From Lepas anatifera (lineage: Eukaryota; Arthropoda; Thecostraca; Lepadidae): a stretch of 64,000 nucleotides of DNA. The position numbers and the translations under genes are program-made. Every line of letters starts with the position of its first letter. Within the stretch, counting starts at the first letter, position 1. The notes beneath the pieces were generated by a model, which was not told the origin of the DNA, made no database searches, and saw nothing but the letters and a program-made list of their open reading frames with translations. The stretch covers positions 434,001 to 498,000 of the forward strand of contig JAOTON010001028.1 of NCBI GenBank assembly GCA_034440635.1, read 5' to 3'. Shown piece by piece: positions 21,105 through 32,769 of this stretch.

Positions 21105-23125
21105 CTGGGAAAACTTATGAAGCTGACCTGGACCCCTGAGCTGATCTGAGGTCCTATGAGTCGACCTGGGGCTCCCTGAGCTGTTCAGGGGCCCCTGAAT
21201 TGGCCTCTGATGCTATATGAGCCAATCTGGGGTTCCTTGAGCTGGTTTGGGCCCCCTGAGCTGTTGTACGGTCTTTAAGCTAAACTGGGAGCCGTGAGCA
21301 TGAATGAGGCCTCTTGAGCTAGTCAAAGAAACGTCCTAATAAACCAGCCTGGAGGCCCCTGAGCTGGCTGGCCCCCAAAGCTAAGATGGTGCCCCTGTGC
21401 TAAATTAGGAGCCCTGAACTAGTCTGAGGCTCCTGCAGAGTTGTAGGGCCCCTGAGTTGAGTTGAGGGCCAAGATCTTAGAAGTGGCCTCCATAAGCTGT
21501 TCTGAGACGCTATGTAAGCCGACCGGACCCCTGAGCTGAGCCGGGCTCCTGAGCTGATCTGGTCATCTGATCTAATCTGGGACCCGCTGTGCTGAACTGG
21601 GGACCCCGAGGTGGTTTGGGACCCCTGAAATGCTTTGGAGTCACAGAGCTGGAACCCTCGAGCTATTCTGAGACCTTACACCAGCCGACTTGGGGACCCC
21701 TGAGTTGAGCTAGGCCCCCAAAGGCCAATTTGGGCACTAAGCTAATTTGACGCGGCCCATCCTGAACTTAACAGCCCCCGAGCTGGTCTGGTTCCCCCTG
21801 CACAGTTAAATGGACCTCTGAGCTGAGCTAGGGGCGATGAGCTTGAATGGTACCCTTGAGCTGTCTTGAGCTGTTCTGAGACCCCACCTCAACCGACTCG
21901 GGGGCCCCTGACCTAACTTAGGCCCCAAAACCTAATTTGGGTCCTTAAGAAATCTGAGGCCCTGTGGTGACCGGAGCAGACCCTGAGCTGTACTGGGGCT
22001 TCCTGCGCGGTTTTAGGACCCCCTGAGCTGAGCTGGGAGCCATGAGCTTGACTGGGCCCCTTGAGCTGTTCTGAGACTCTATATCAGTCGACTTGGGCCC
22101 CTGAACTAAGCTGGGCCTCCAAAGCTAATTTGGGCCCAAAGATAATTTGACGACCCCTGTGCTTATCTGAGGCTTTTGAGCTGGTCTGGGGCCTCTGAAC
22201 TGTTATAGGGTCACTGAGCGAAGCTGGATACCGTGAGCTTGAATGACCCCTTGAGCTGGTTTGATACTTTGTACCACCAGCCGACCTGGAGACGCCTGAG
22301 CTGAGCTTGGTACCCAAAGCTAAGCCAGCGCCTTATGTGCTAAACTAAGGACATTGTGCTAGTCTGGGGTTCCTGCGTAGTTATAGGGCCCCTGAACTGA
22401 GTTGGGGGTCATGGGCTTAAAGTGGCCTCCTTGAGCTGTTCTGAGACGCTATATAAGCCGACCTGGGACCCCTGAGTTGAGCCGGGCTCCTGAGCTGATC
22501 TGGTCATCTGATCTAATCTGGGACCCGCTGTGCTGAGCTGGGGGCCCTCGAGATGGTATGGAACTCCCTGAAATGCTTTAGAGTCACTGAGCTGGAACCC
22601 TTGAGCCATTCTGAGACCCTAAATCTGCCGACTTGGGGCCCCTGAGCTAAGCTGGGCCTCCAAAAGTTCATTTGGGCGCTAAGTTAACCTAAGGCCCTAA
22701 GCTAAACTAAGCCCCCTGTGCTTATCTGAGGTCTGGGCTGTTCTGGAGTCCCTGGCCTTTTCTAGAGTCCCTGGGTTAAGCTGGGGGCCGTCAGTTTGGA
22801 TGACCACTTGAGCTGGTTTGAAACCTTATATCAGCCGAACTGGGGCCCCTGAGGTGAGCTTGACCCCCAAGGCTAATCTGTGGTCACCTTGAGCAAAGCT
22901 GGGGTCCCGAGCTGATCTGGCTCTCCCGAACTCTTCTAGTGTCACTGAGCTGAGCTGGGATGTGTTAGCTTGAACGGGCTCCTAGAGCTGTTCTGAGACC
23001 CTATAAAATATAAGCTAACTTGGGGGCCCTGAGTTGAGCCGGACCCCTAAGCTAACCGGGCTCCCTGTTCTAATCTGGGGTCCCCCGTTCTGAGCTTCTA
23101 GGGGCCCTTACTTATATAGGGTCAT
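21105..23125 (+). repeat. GAGCTG/GGGGCCCC minisatellite
   Basis: Degenerate tandem units of about 21-23 bp built on GAGCTGATCTGGGGCCCCT. Variants include GAGCTGAGCTGGGAGCC and CCGACTTGGGGCCCCTGAG. Larger blocks of several units recur (for example 21470-21640 resembles 22430-22600), so there is a higher-order period near 950 bp. The array resumes at 24333-24435 beyond the nested TTAA element. Confidence 0.8.
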
Positions 23126-24332
23126 TTAACACCCGCAATGGAGAGGGGTCTGGCACTAACGCGCATTGGAGGTGAGGGGCCTGGATGGCCCACCCCCTAA
23201 GATCTCGGAAACAAAGAGGCGTAGAAAAACGCTGTTTGGGGGCTGCGTTGGGTGGGGACTATGGTGAACTACATAATGACGAATTTTTATTGACCTAGGA
23301 CGCTATCTTCAAGGTCAGGTCATAAAGGTCAAATATTGGCCATGCTAGGGACCGAGTTGAAAATGCCGTGGTTATGCCGGAAAAAGACGGGAATAATATA
23401 AAGGCAGACCAGGGTCATAGAGGGAAGGTCGCAAAGAACCTTCCCTACCGTTTTCGCGTCAAGGCCATTCAAGGTCATTGACCTATAAGGTCATAATATG
23501 GTATATTACTTATAATGTACAATATGACTAGCACTATAGCAACTGTTTGGCGGAAAACGATGTTTGACCTTTCCCAATGACGTTTGACCTTTGCATTGAG
23601 TTACCTTAACTATAACGTCATACAGGGGCGTAGCCAAGGGGGCGGCAGGGACAGCCGCCTCCCCTCTGAGGGCCTGAAGGGCCCTCCTGAGGACACGGGC
23701 CGCGCGAAGCGCGGCTCGCCCGCACTATGCTCTGGCCAAATTTTAAATTCCATACCAGACAGGGCCCTCTTAAGCACTCTTCAGCACTCTATTCTGTAAC
23801 GAGCAGGGCCCTGTTTACTCAACATGGCCCTTTTGGCGCTGTCGCAGGGGCCCTTTTTGGGGCGCCGCCCACCCCCCTGAGCGAAATCCTGGCTACGCCC
23901 CTGACGTCACAGCATAATCTATTTCAGACCGAGTCACGCCATTTGACCAGAAGCACTGATGTAAGTGACCTTGAAAGTGCTGTTATGACCTGTGACCTTT
24001 GACCTTGACCTTTATGTGAGGTGATCTTGACATATCATCCCGGTTATATGGCGTTATGACATCACCACTCGGTCTCCAATGCAAGTGAACTGGTCTGACC
24101 GCGCGATTACAGGGATCTCAAAATGCAGGTCTGACTTTGAAAGCCTATAATTAAAAAAGTTTTAGCCAATTTTCAAAAGTCTTTCACCAATCGACGCACT
24201 ATTGAATTATGTTCAATGTGGCAGAGTATCGTTTTTCAGCTACGAGCGGTTTTCCGGTTTCCTTGGAAAAACAGGTGGGGGCCACCGAGAACCCACCCTC
24301 CAGTGCACGTGTCTCCCCCTCCAGTCTTTTAA
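23126..24332 (-). mobile_element. TTAA-flanked element, family C, nested
   Basis: TTAA at 23126-23129 and 24329-24332. The order of blocks is that of 4336-5247 read on the minus strand, including the doubled terminal block (CACCCGCAATGGAG, then GCGCATTGGAGG). It interrupts the minisatellite, which continues on both sides. After removal of the 281-bp MITE it measures about 920 bp. Confidence 0.78.
23623..23903 (-). mobile_element. hAT-like MITE, CAGGGGCGTAGCCA family, innermost insertion
   Basis: The ends CAGGGGCGTAGCCAAGG and CTGGCTACGCCCCTG are inverted repeats. The duplication is ACGTCATA / ACGTCACA (7 of 8). The empty site is visible in the sister element near 4738-4756 (ATGCTATGACGTCATC, read inverted). 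Its orientation is opposite to 14656-14842. Confidence 0.88.
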
Positions 24333-25842
24333 GCTGGTCTTTTAGCCCATGAGCTGGTCTGGGGCCCACAGAGTTGACTGATTGGTTACTGAGCCATGGT
24401 TTGAGCTCGGGGGCCTCTACAATGACTTGACGGTTCCTGAGCGGCATAGGCATAGGAACTGGGAGGGAGCGGGCCAGGGGAGCCACTGACCCCTTACTTT
24501 TCTGTGTTGGCCCCCGCAACACATATACGAATATCCGCAACTGCAATATATATATAAACCAAGAGACCCAACGGGTGCGATAGTTTGGGGAAGTCCCAGT
24601 TCCGACGTACACCCTCTGCAAGTCCATGGACCAGAAACACTTTTTGAAAAAAGGAAGGCACCAACTACCCCAGTGCTTCCAGATGGGCCCCAAAAACTGG
24701 ACCGAATCAAACTCCAGCCCAGACCGCTCCCAACACAGAGCGCTAATTCAGCCACGCATCCCGCACCAAACGCCGAGCAGCATCCGGCCCTCTAGCATCG
24801 ACAGGCGTGACGAGCCGTTGACAGGCCGTCTTCCACTACAAAGTGGAAAATACCACAGAGCTATTCAATGTGAGGAAACGGCTGAAAAAGACCTAATAAG
24901 CCCTGTATGGAAATACATACGCGTCGGAAAAGGGGGGCCAGGGGGGCCTGTCCCCCACTTTTTGGTAAAAAATTTCCTGATCTCAGTCAAAATGAGAGAA
25001 AACCGGACATTCTTATATCCAGCCGCTGCGGGAGGCGACGAAGAGCCCAAATTCCAACAGTTTTTGGTCCTGACGTTGAAAGTTTTCTGCCAGCATCGGG
25101 TTAAAGTTTGGCTGCCCCCCCACTTTTTTGCCGGTGGCGACACTTATGTGGAAATACCCAGTGTAGGCCGGTGTGTATACGTGCCTTATTGACACCAAAC
25201 GATACATGTTTAAACTGCTCATGATTATGGACCCCTTGAGGTGGGTCCCATCTAGGGTTGCCCCGCTCCCACTTTTCAACCGGTTCCTACGCCCCTGCTT
25301 CAAATCGTAATTTCTTAGGCCCCTTTCCAGAGCCATGTTGCAAGCTTGGTTCTGTGACCTCTGAGAGGGTACCTGAGATTACTTAAGTAAGTTTTCCGAC
25401 TTGGGTTGATAACTCCGTAGGAAATATTAATAGAACTTTCATTTTGATGCCACTATATTTGAGTTATTCTTGCGAGTCGACTGATATGCATATTGGCCAT
25501 GGGAGGTCAGATGGTGACCTTGCCTTAATCTGAGTTTAGGTCAAGCCGTTGCATGCTTTGACCTAGTATTGGTTATATCATACCTCATTCGATTTTCCGT
25601 AAGGAGAGAAAGCGAATGGCTCCTAAACATTTACTCTCACTCAACTCAGTCAGACACCAGAGTCCAGAAGCCCTTCTCTAGCCTACCTGTTATGACCTCT
25701 ATATTGACCTGAGCCAACTAACGACCAATGTAGTTTCTCCATTATTTTTTATGATTCGTATTTTTCGCTATCCTGCAAAGGAACCGAGCTCGACGGGGTG
25801 TTTAAAGGGGGGTGCTCGGAGGCCCACTGGGGCGGGTGTTAA

Positions 25843-26102
25843 ACGCGCCCTCGGCTGTCGTCCTCCCGGATCCAGGGGGGCATAAAAGGCATTTGCCCCC
25901 CAACGGAAAAGCTTGGAGCCAAACTATATTTCCCCCTAAAGCGATCGACCTCCTTTTTTCCCAGACTCTTTTTTAGTTCATAAGCAAGATTTTGGTGCTT
26001 CAACTCTCAACTTCAAACAGAACCAGTAAAGTTCAGTGTAAATATTGGGCTTGGATAGGAAAAAAGTATCTCGAGCCCATATTTTTCACAGTGTGACGTG
26101 TT
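25843..26102. mobile_element. Truncated hAT-like fragment
   Basis: From GGATCCAGGGGGGCATAAAAGGCATTTGCCCCCC onward this follows the left half of the element at 59131-59565 (GAAAAGCTTGG, ATCGACCTCCTT, CTTTTTTAGTT, GATTTTGGTGCTTCAAC). It stops at the next element, which starts at 26103. Confidence 0.6.
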
Positions 26103-28955
26103 CAGTGGCGTAGCCAAGGGGGTCCTTGGGGTCCGCGGACCCCCCTTGGGCTGACCTTACGCACAGGAAAACACGAGCATTGGTCTCGGGGGGCCCCTGA
26201 GCTTGGTCTCAGGGGGCCCCCTGAGCTCGATCTCAGCCCCCCCTTGAGGTTGGTCTCAAGGGACCTCCAAGCCTGGTCTCAGGGGCCCCTAAGCTTGGTC
26301 TTACGGGACCCCCTGAGCTTGGTCTCAGGGGCCCCCGAGCTCGGTCTCAGGGGCCCCCGAGTTTGGTCTCAGGAGCCCCCCCCAAGATTGGTCTCACGGG
26401 CCTCCTGAGCTTGGTCTCAGGGGCCCTGAGCTTGAGGTCAGGGGCCCCCGAGCTTGGTCTCAAGGGACCTCCGAACTTGGTCTCAGGGGCCCCTCCAAGC
26501 TTGGTCTCAGAGGCCCCTGAACTTGGTCTCAAGGGGCCCCGAGCTTGGTCTCACGGGCTTTCCGAGCCTGGTCTCAGGGGGCCCCCGATCATCGGTATCG
26601 AGGGCTCTAGAGTACCGAACATGGATCTCGGGGGGCCCCGGAGCTCGGTCGCAGGGCCCCCGAGCTTAATCTCACGGGCCTTTCGATCTTGGTTTCAGAG
26701 GCTCTCCAAGCTTGGTCTCAGGGGTCCCCCGAGCTCGGTTTCAGGGGGCCCCGAGCTCAGTCTCAGGGCCCCCCAGGCTGGTCTCAGGGGACCCCCGAGC
26801 TTGGTCTCAGGGGCCCCCTGAGCTTTAGTCTCACGGGCCTTTTGATCTTGGTCTCAGGGTCCCCCTAGCTTGGTCTCAGGGGCCTTTCTATCTTGGTCTC
26901 AGGAGGCCCTCCGAGTTTGGTCTCAGGGGGGCTCCGAGCTCGGTCTCAGGGGACCCCGAACTTGGTCTCAGGGGCCCCGAGCTTGGTCTCACGGACCTTC
27001 TGAGTTTGGTCTCAGGGGTCCAGGCTTGGACTCAGGGCCCCCGAGCATTGGTATCGAGGGGCTCGAGAGTACCGAGCATTAGTCTCGGGGGGGGGCTCCG
27101 AATGTTGATCTAGAGGCCCCCGAACATCAGTGTCGAGTTACTCCTGAGAAAAGCGCAAGCATGGGCCTAAGGGTGCCCCCTGAACCTGATCTAAGTGGAA
27201 CCCCGAGCTTGGCCTTAGGAGCCCCGCGCATTAGTATCCAGGTGCTCCGGAGTATTGGTATCGGGAGGGGGAAGCAATGATTTCAGGGGCCTCCAAATGC
27301 TGATCTCGACGGGCCCCCGAATGTGTGGATGCAGTGGCGTAGTCAAGGGGTTCTAGGAGTCCGAGGACCCCCCATGGGTCAATCTGAGCCACTGCAAAAC
27401 ATTCTCTGATCACGGGGCCCCCAGAATCAGTCTCAGAAGCCTCTGAAGATTCGTTCTCAGGGCGTCCCGAGTCGGTCTCAGGGCTCCGTCCTGAGGGTCA
27501 GTCTCAAGACCCCCCGAAAGTAGATTTCAGGGGTTCCCTGAGAGTTAGTCTCAGGGGATCCCGAAAGTCGGTCTCAGGGGCCCCGAGAGTCGGTCTCAGA
27601 TGGGCCGAGCTCGTCCCAGGGGCTCCCAGAGAGTGGTTTTCAGGGCCCCGCGACAATTTATTTCAGGGGACTCCATGCGAGTCAGTCTCAGAGAATCCCA
27701 AGAGTCGGTCAAGGGGACCCCGAGAGTCAGTCTTAGAGGGCTCCCGATATTCGGTCCCATAGTCTTACGGGCGTCTCTATCAGGAGTCAATATTTACTTT
27801 TAAGTGGCCCCGAGACTTAAACTGGGGGTCCGAGAGTTAGTCTCATTTGATCCGCAGAGTGCTGGTCTCAGGAGGCCCCTGAGGGGTAATCTTGGGAACC
27901 TTCGAGATTTAGCCTGAGGCTGTGCCCCCCCTAGTTGTTGCATAAGGGGCCCCGAGAGTCAGACTCAGGGAGCACCTAAAAGTTAGTCTCAGAGTGTTCC
28001 CGGAGCTAGTCTCCCGTTCGTCCAAGAGCTAATTTTGGGGCTTTGAGAGTAATTCCCAGAGGTGCTCCCGAATTTTGGTCTCACGGGCCCCGAGTTAGCC
28101 TTAGGCCTCTGAGAGCTAATCTGGCTTCCGAGAGGCAGTCTCAGGAGTGCCGTTCCAAATACTTAGTCTCAGGGGTGCTTTCACGCTTCCCTCCTCGAGT
28201 GTTAGTCTCAGGGGGCGCCCCAGGGTTAGTCTCAGAGGGCTGTCGGAAGTCATTCCCAGCCCCCCGCCCCACCCAAGAGACTGCCTCAGGGGACCCCCAA
28301 GAGCTAATCTGGATGGCCCCGAGAGCCAGTCTCAGCCCCCCCCCCCAGAGCAAATCTGGGGGGCCCGATAAATAGGCCCAGAGGTGCTGCCGATAACTAA
28401 TCTAAGGAGCCCCGAGAGATTCTCAGGAGTCCCCAATTTTTGTCAAGAGGCGCCGTGAAACAGTATCAGAGACTCCCTGAGATCTAATCGGGAGAGGGGC
28501 CGGAAATTAACCTTGTGAGTGGCACCAATTGCTGGTCTTAGGCGACTCCAGAGCTAGTCTCAGGTCCCCCAAGAACTGATCTTGGAAGCCCGAGTTATTT
28601 TCAGGGGACCTTTCAGTTCTAGTGTAAGCAGGGCCGGAGAGCTAATCTCAGAGATCCGACAATTAGTCTCACGAGGTCTCCAGGAGTTAGTCTCAGGGGT
28701 CCCCTGAAGCTGCCCTCAGGTGTCCCCAAAAGCTAGTCTCAGCGGGCATTCCTCTCCTTCCTCCCCCCTCCCCTCAAAGTTATCCTCAGGGCCCCACGAG
28801 AGTATGTTTCAGGGGGTCCCAGTAGGTAGTCTCATGGTACCTTCAAATGCTGGTTTTGGGGGACGTAAGCACTGCTTTGCGGGAAAAGTGTTGTTTTCGG
28901 GGGTCCCTAGATACTGGTTTCGGCACCGTGTCAAGTGCTAGGCCCCTGGAGATCT
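26103..28955 (+). repeat. GGTCTCAGGGGCCCC minisatellite block inside hAT-like ends
   Basis: It begins CAGTGGCGTAGCCAAGG, a hAT-like terminus, and a second such start (CAGTGGCGTAGTCAAGG) is at about 27332. From 26180 to 27320 the unit is GGTCTCAGGGGCCCCCGAGCTT (about 22 bp). From 27400 to 28900 a variant with GAGAGTCGGTCTCAGGGG predominates and is more degraded. A clear right terminus was not found. Long open frames here (for example 26363-26821) follow the repeat period and are not genes. Confidence 0.8.
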
Positions 28956-29671
28956 CTGCTCGACCCAGGGGTCAGGGGCGAGGGCGGTGGGTGATGGTCC
29001 TGGATGGCTTAACACTGGCATAACAATATACAAGCCCTGTACAAAGCCTATCAGAGACTTAAAGTCCAAGGAAGTACTATCCTCCCGAAGCCCCCGGGAT
29101 TCCAACCAATGGCTAGGGAGGAGTAAGTAAGTTTCATCAGAAGGACCGTCCATGGGATGGGTTTTATATAGCATTTGGGGCACATTCATATATCCTTTTT
29201 ATTGAGCGTGCTTTTTCCTTTCCATTTCTTTTAGATTTTAAAATATAATCCAGAGAGATATTGCTTGAGATACTACGCTCAAAGAAGATTTTTTCGAAAA
29301 TCATATGCCTCGGAAAAATTTATCCATTCCCATTGCGTACCAAAAAAGACAAATTGAAACATGTCGATCAGGCACCATTACTGAAGGAAAGGCAAAAATT
29401 AATCTAATTTCAGCATCCATAATATCAAATCGAACAGGGAATTTGGAACTTCAGCTGATTTTCAATATGTTAGTTTCGTCCCAATAACTACCGTCCTAAA
29501 TATTCTGAAATAAACAACTTTCAAATATTTTCGTAGGAAAGCAGACAAACAAAGGTAATGACAGAAATTGATGAGCATAATCCCAAAAAGAAAAATAGGT
29601 ATGAAAGGTTTAAAAGAGGGCTGTCTCAGAGACTGCCTCAGATACTGAGGCATCTCTGTATACAATGAGAG
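28956..29671. other. No gene; weak repeat
   Basis: The stretch 29145-29260 resembles 42480-42600 (TGGGATGGGTTTTATAT, ATCCTTTTTATT, TTTCCATTTCTTT), so a dispersed repeat of unknown type may be present. No coding signal. Confidence 0.4.
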
Positions 29672-29908
29672 ATGCCAGAGGTGCTGCCGATGGTCGGTCG
29701 CAAAAATGGAGGCTCCGTGTTTTTGCTTCTTTTAAATTGTATATCTATCGCGTTAACCAGTGTGTGTGTGCTCAAAACATACCTCAAGGTGCATGGTCCC
29801 CATCCTGCAAATGAGGAGTCTTCCAGTGAAGTGGGTGACGAGCGAGAAGGATCAGAAGACTTGGAATCAAGTTCAGAATTCATGTTTACCTCGTGCGCAA
29901 GATTTTAG
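29672..29908 (+). CDS. Possible small single-pass membrane protein (weak)
   Basis: The frame starts at an ATG in GAGATGCCAG and runs 78 codons to TAG. An uncharged stretch (SVFLLLLNCISIALTSVCVL) could be a signal anchor. It is followed by a Glu/Ser-rich acidic tail (EESSSEVGDEREGSEDLES). The composition looks more protein-like than that of neighbouring frames. I do not recognise the product, and there is no splice or promoter support. It could equally be a chance frame or the first exon of a larger gene. Confidence 0.25.
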   Translation: MPEVLPMVGRKNGGSVFLLLLNCISIALTSVCVLKTYLKVHGPHPANEESSSEVGDEREGSEDLESSSEFMFTSCARF

Positions 29909-29948
29909 AAGCAAGAATCTACTTAATCCAGTCCAGGATGAGCCAATC

Positions 29949-32745
29949 CAGGGACGGCGGATTCCAGGGTGCAAGTGGTGCAGTTGCACCACTCGATTTT
30001 TTTCAAGTGGTGCAAAAGTATCTTTTTGCACCCCTTGTTTTGTCTTTGTCCAGGGAGGCGCCCCCTCCCCCAGCCTCAGCCGGCGCCCCCGGCCGGTCAG
30101 AGAAAATCAAGCCTAGTTACCGCCTACCTGAAGAGGTAGGATCCTCTGTGAAAGATATACATTTTCATATATGAATGGCGCCCCCTTACATCATAGTCGC
30201 GCCCTGGGCAGCAAAATGCGCCCCCCTTGAGTAAAGGCGCCCCTCTGGGTAGCATAGGCGCCCTTGGATAGCGTAGGCACCTCCTGGAAGCCGAGGTGCC
30301 TCCGGAGAGGAGAAACGGCGCCCCTGGACATCACATGCGCCCCCTGGACAGCAAAAGGCGCCCCCGCAGAGAATTGGCGCCCCCGGATAACATAGGCGCC
30401 CTTGGGTATGTAAGGTGCCCCCTGGAGAGCAGAGGTGCCTCCTGGAGAGAAAAAGACACCCCCCGGAGAACAACGGCGGCAGGGACGGCGGATTCCGCAG
30501 GACAGGGTCTGCAGTTGCACACCATGAAAAAATGTTTGTGTGCAAAAGTATCTTCTCGCAAACCTGGTTTTGACCTAGTCCGGAGAGGCGTCCCCCTCCC
30601 CCACGGATTTGGGTGGCGCCCCCGGATTTGGACGGCACCCCCGGCCGGTCAGAAAATCAGGCCTAATCACCACCTACCCAAAGAGGTAGGATCCTCTGGG
30701 AAAGACATTTTCATACATGAATGGCCTACCTTGACATCAAAGCTGCGCCCTGGAAATCAAAAGGCGCCCCCCCTTGAGTAAAGGCGCCCTTCTGGATAGC
30801 ATAGGCGCCCTTGAAAAGCGTGGGCGCCTCCTGGACAGCTGAGGCGCCTCGGAAGAAGAGAAACGGCGCCCCTAGATATCCCATGCGCCCCCTGGTTAGC
30901 ACAGGCACCCCTGGACAGCAAAAGGCGCCCCCCGCAGAGAAAAGGCGCCCCTCTGGATAGCATAGGCGTCCTTGGAAAGCAAAGGCGCCCCTAGACAGCA
31001 AGAGGCACCCCTGGATAGAAAAAGGCGCCCCCCCAGTAGAGGAATAACGACGCCCCTGGATAGCATAGGCGTTCTCTGGTTAGCACAGGCACTCCCGTAC
31101 ACCAAAAGGCGCCCCCCCCATTGAGCAAAGCACCCCCTCTGAATAGCATAAGCTCCCTTGAATAGCAACGGCGCTCCCTTGAGAGCAGGGGCGGAAGGGA
31201 CGGCGGATTCCGCGGGACAGGGTCTGCAGTTGCACATCATGAAAAAGTGATGGTGTGCAAAAGTATATTTTTGCACACCTGGTTTTGACCATGTCCGGAG
31301 AGGCGCCCCCCCCGATACGGATTTGGGTGGCACTCGATTTGGCCGGCGCACCCGGCCGGTCAGAGAAAATCAAGCCTGATCACCGCCTACCTGAAGAGGT
31401 AGATCCTCTGTGAGGAAGACATTTTCAGATATGAATGGCACCCCTTAAGCTGCACCCTGGAAAGCAAAAGGCGCAGCCATGGAGCAAAGGTACCCATCTG
31501 GATAGCATAGGCGCTCTTGGATAGCGTAGGCGCCTCCTGGATAGCCGAGGCACCTCCGAAGAAGAGAAACGGCGCATCTGGATATCACATGCGCCCCGTG
31601 GTTAGCACAGGCACCCCTGGACAGCAAAAGGCGCCCACCGCAGAGAAAAGGCGCTCTCCTGGATAGCATAGGCGCCCTTGGATAGAAAAGGCGCCCCCTG
31701 GAGAGAAAAAGACGCCCCCCGGAGAGCAACTGCGGCAGGGACGGCGGATTACGCGGGACAGGGTGTTCAGTTGCACACCTTGAAAAATGATGGTGTGCAA
31801 AAGTATCTTTTCGCACACCTGGTTTTGACCTCGTCCGGGGAGGCCCCCACGGATTTGGGTGGCACCCCCGGATTTGGCCGGCGCCCCCGGCCGGTCAAGA
31901 GAAAATCAGACACGTCGCCTATCTGGAGAGGTAGTACCCTCTGTGTAAAATAAAATACACTTTAAAATATGAATGGCGCCCCCTGACATCAAAGCTGCGC
32001 CCTGGACAGCAAAAAAGCGCCCACCCCCTTGAGTAAAGGCCTCTCTCTGGATAACAAAGGCGACCTCTAGACAGCAGAGGTGCCCCTGGTCAGAAAAAGG
32101 CACCCCCAATTGAGGAGTAACAACGCCCCTGGATAGCATAGGCGCCCTCTGGTTAGCACAGGCACTCTTGTACAACAAGAGGCGCCCTCCCCCATAGAGC
32201 AAAGGCACCCCCTGGATATCATAAGCTTCCTTGAATAGCAATCGCGCTCCCTGAACAACACGGGCGCCCTCTGGATAGCATAGGCGCCCCCAAAACAGCA
32301 AATACGCCCTTTGATACTAAAGGCGCCCCAGATAGCAGAAGCGCCCTATGGACAGAAGACACCCTCTGGATAGCATAGGCGCCCCTGGACGGCAGAGGCG
32401 CCCCTAAATAAGAGCAACGGCACCCCGGGATAGCATATGCGCCCCTGGTTAGCACAGGCACCCCTGGACAGTAAAAGGCGCCCCCACCCCCTGAGTAAAG
32501 GATCTGGGCCTCTGGATAGTATAGGCGCCCCTGGATAGCGCACGCGCCTCCTGGACAGCAGAGGCGCCTCCGAAGAAGACAGAAGAACGGCGTCCCTGGA
32601 TATCATATGCGCCCCCCGGTTAGCACAGACACTCCTAGATAGCAAAAGGCGCCCCCCCTCCCTCCCCGCCGGAGAGAAAAGGCGCCCCTCTGGAAAGAAT
32701 AATCACCCATGGATAGGAATGGCACCCCCTGGAGAACAAAGCATA
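29949..32745 (+). repeat. GGCGCC minisatellite in head-bearing higher-order units
   Basis: Four heads reading CAGGGACGGCGGATTCC (or close) start at about 29949, 30480, 31195 and 31737. Each is followed by a 200-bp unique part (TGCAGTTGCACACC, GTGCAAAAGTATCTTTT, GGCCGGTCAGAGAAAATC, GAGGTAGGATCCTCTGTG). A run of degenerate 20-21-bp units on CCTGGATAGCATAGGCGCC then follows. The last run extends to about 32740. The head is hAT-terminus-like. An inverted fragment with the same head lies at 38995-39101. Frames crossing it on either strand are repeat translations. Confidence 0.8.
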
Positions 32746-32769
32746 GCATTTTTTATGGAACACTCAGTG

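Larger units (their letters stand above)
20959..25297. mobile_element. hAT-like composite carrying a minisatellite
   Basis: The termini CATAGGCGTAGGAACC and, inverted, CAGGGGCGTAGGAACC are flanked by an exact 8-bp duplication CTTCAAAT (20951-20958 and 25298-25305). The element is 4339 bp long. It holds the GAGCTG minisatellite, a nested TTAA element with its own nested MITE, and repeated near-terminal blocks (20990-21060 resembles 24480-24560 and, less well, 24920-24990). No transposase frame is intact; the 188-codon frame at 24626-25192 has no domain I recognise. Confidence 0.8.
20527..25842. mobile_element. TTAA family A element interrupted by a 4.3-kb insertion
   Basis: The left part (20527-20958) begins CCCTCGCCCC, with GGTGTGCCAAGCACGATG read on the minus strand. 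The right part (25298-25842) ends GGGGCGGGTGTTAA. Both match the 157-1153 and 49700-50126 copies. Together the parts make about 980 bp, normal for the family. The left TTAA has decayed to AAAA; the right one is 25839-25842. Confidence 0.7.

Noticed and set aside
24626..25192. 188-codon gene in the composite element
   Set aside because: It crosses repeated subterminal blocks of the element and shows no transposase motif.
26347..26821. Open frames of 61-152 codons in the minisatellite
   Set aside because: They are translations of the repeat unit (for example LVSGAP repeats) and not genes.
30186..32645. Several long frames in the GGCGCC block
   Set aside because: Same reason: they are repeat translations with LSRG/QGRLCYP periods on one strand.
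29949..32745. CRISPR array
   Set aside because: Units are degenerate with no constant repeat and variable spacer pattern, and the genome is an animal's.
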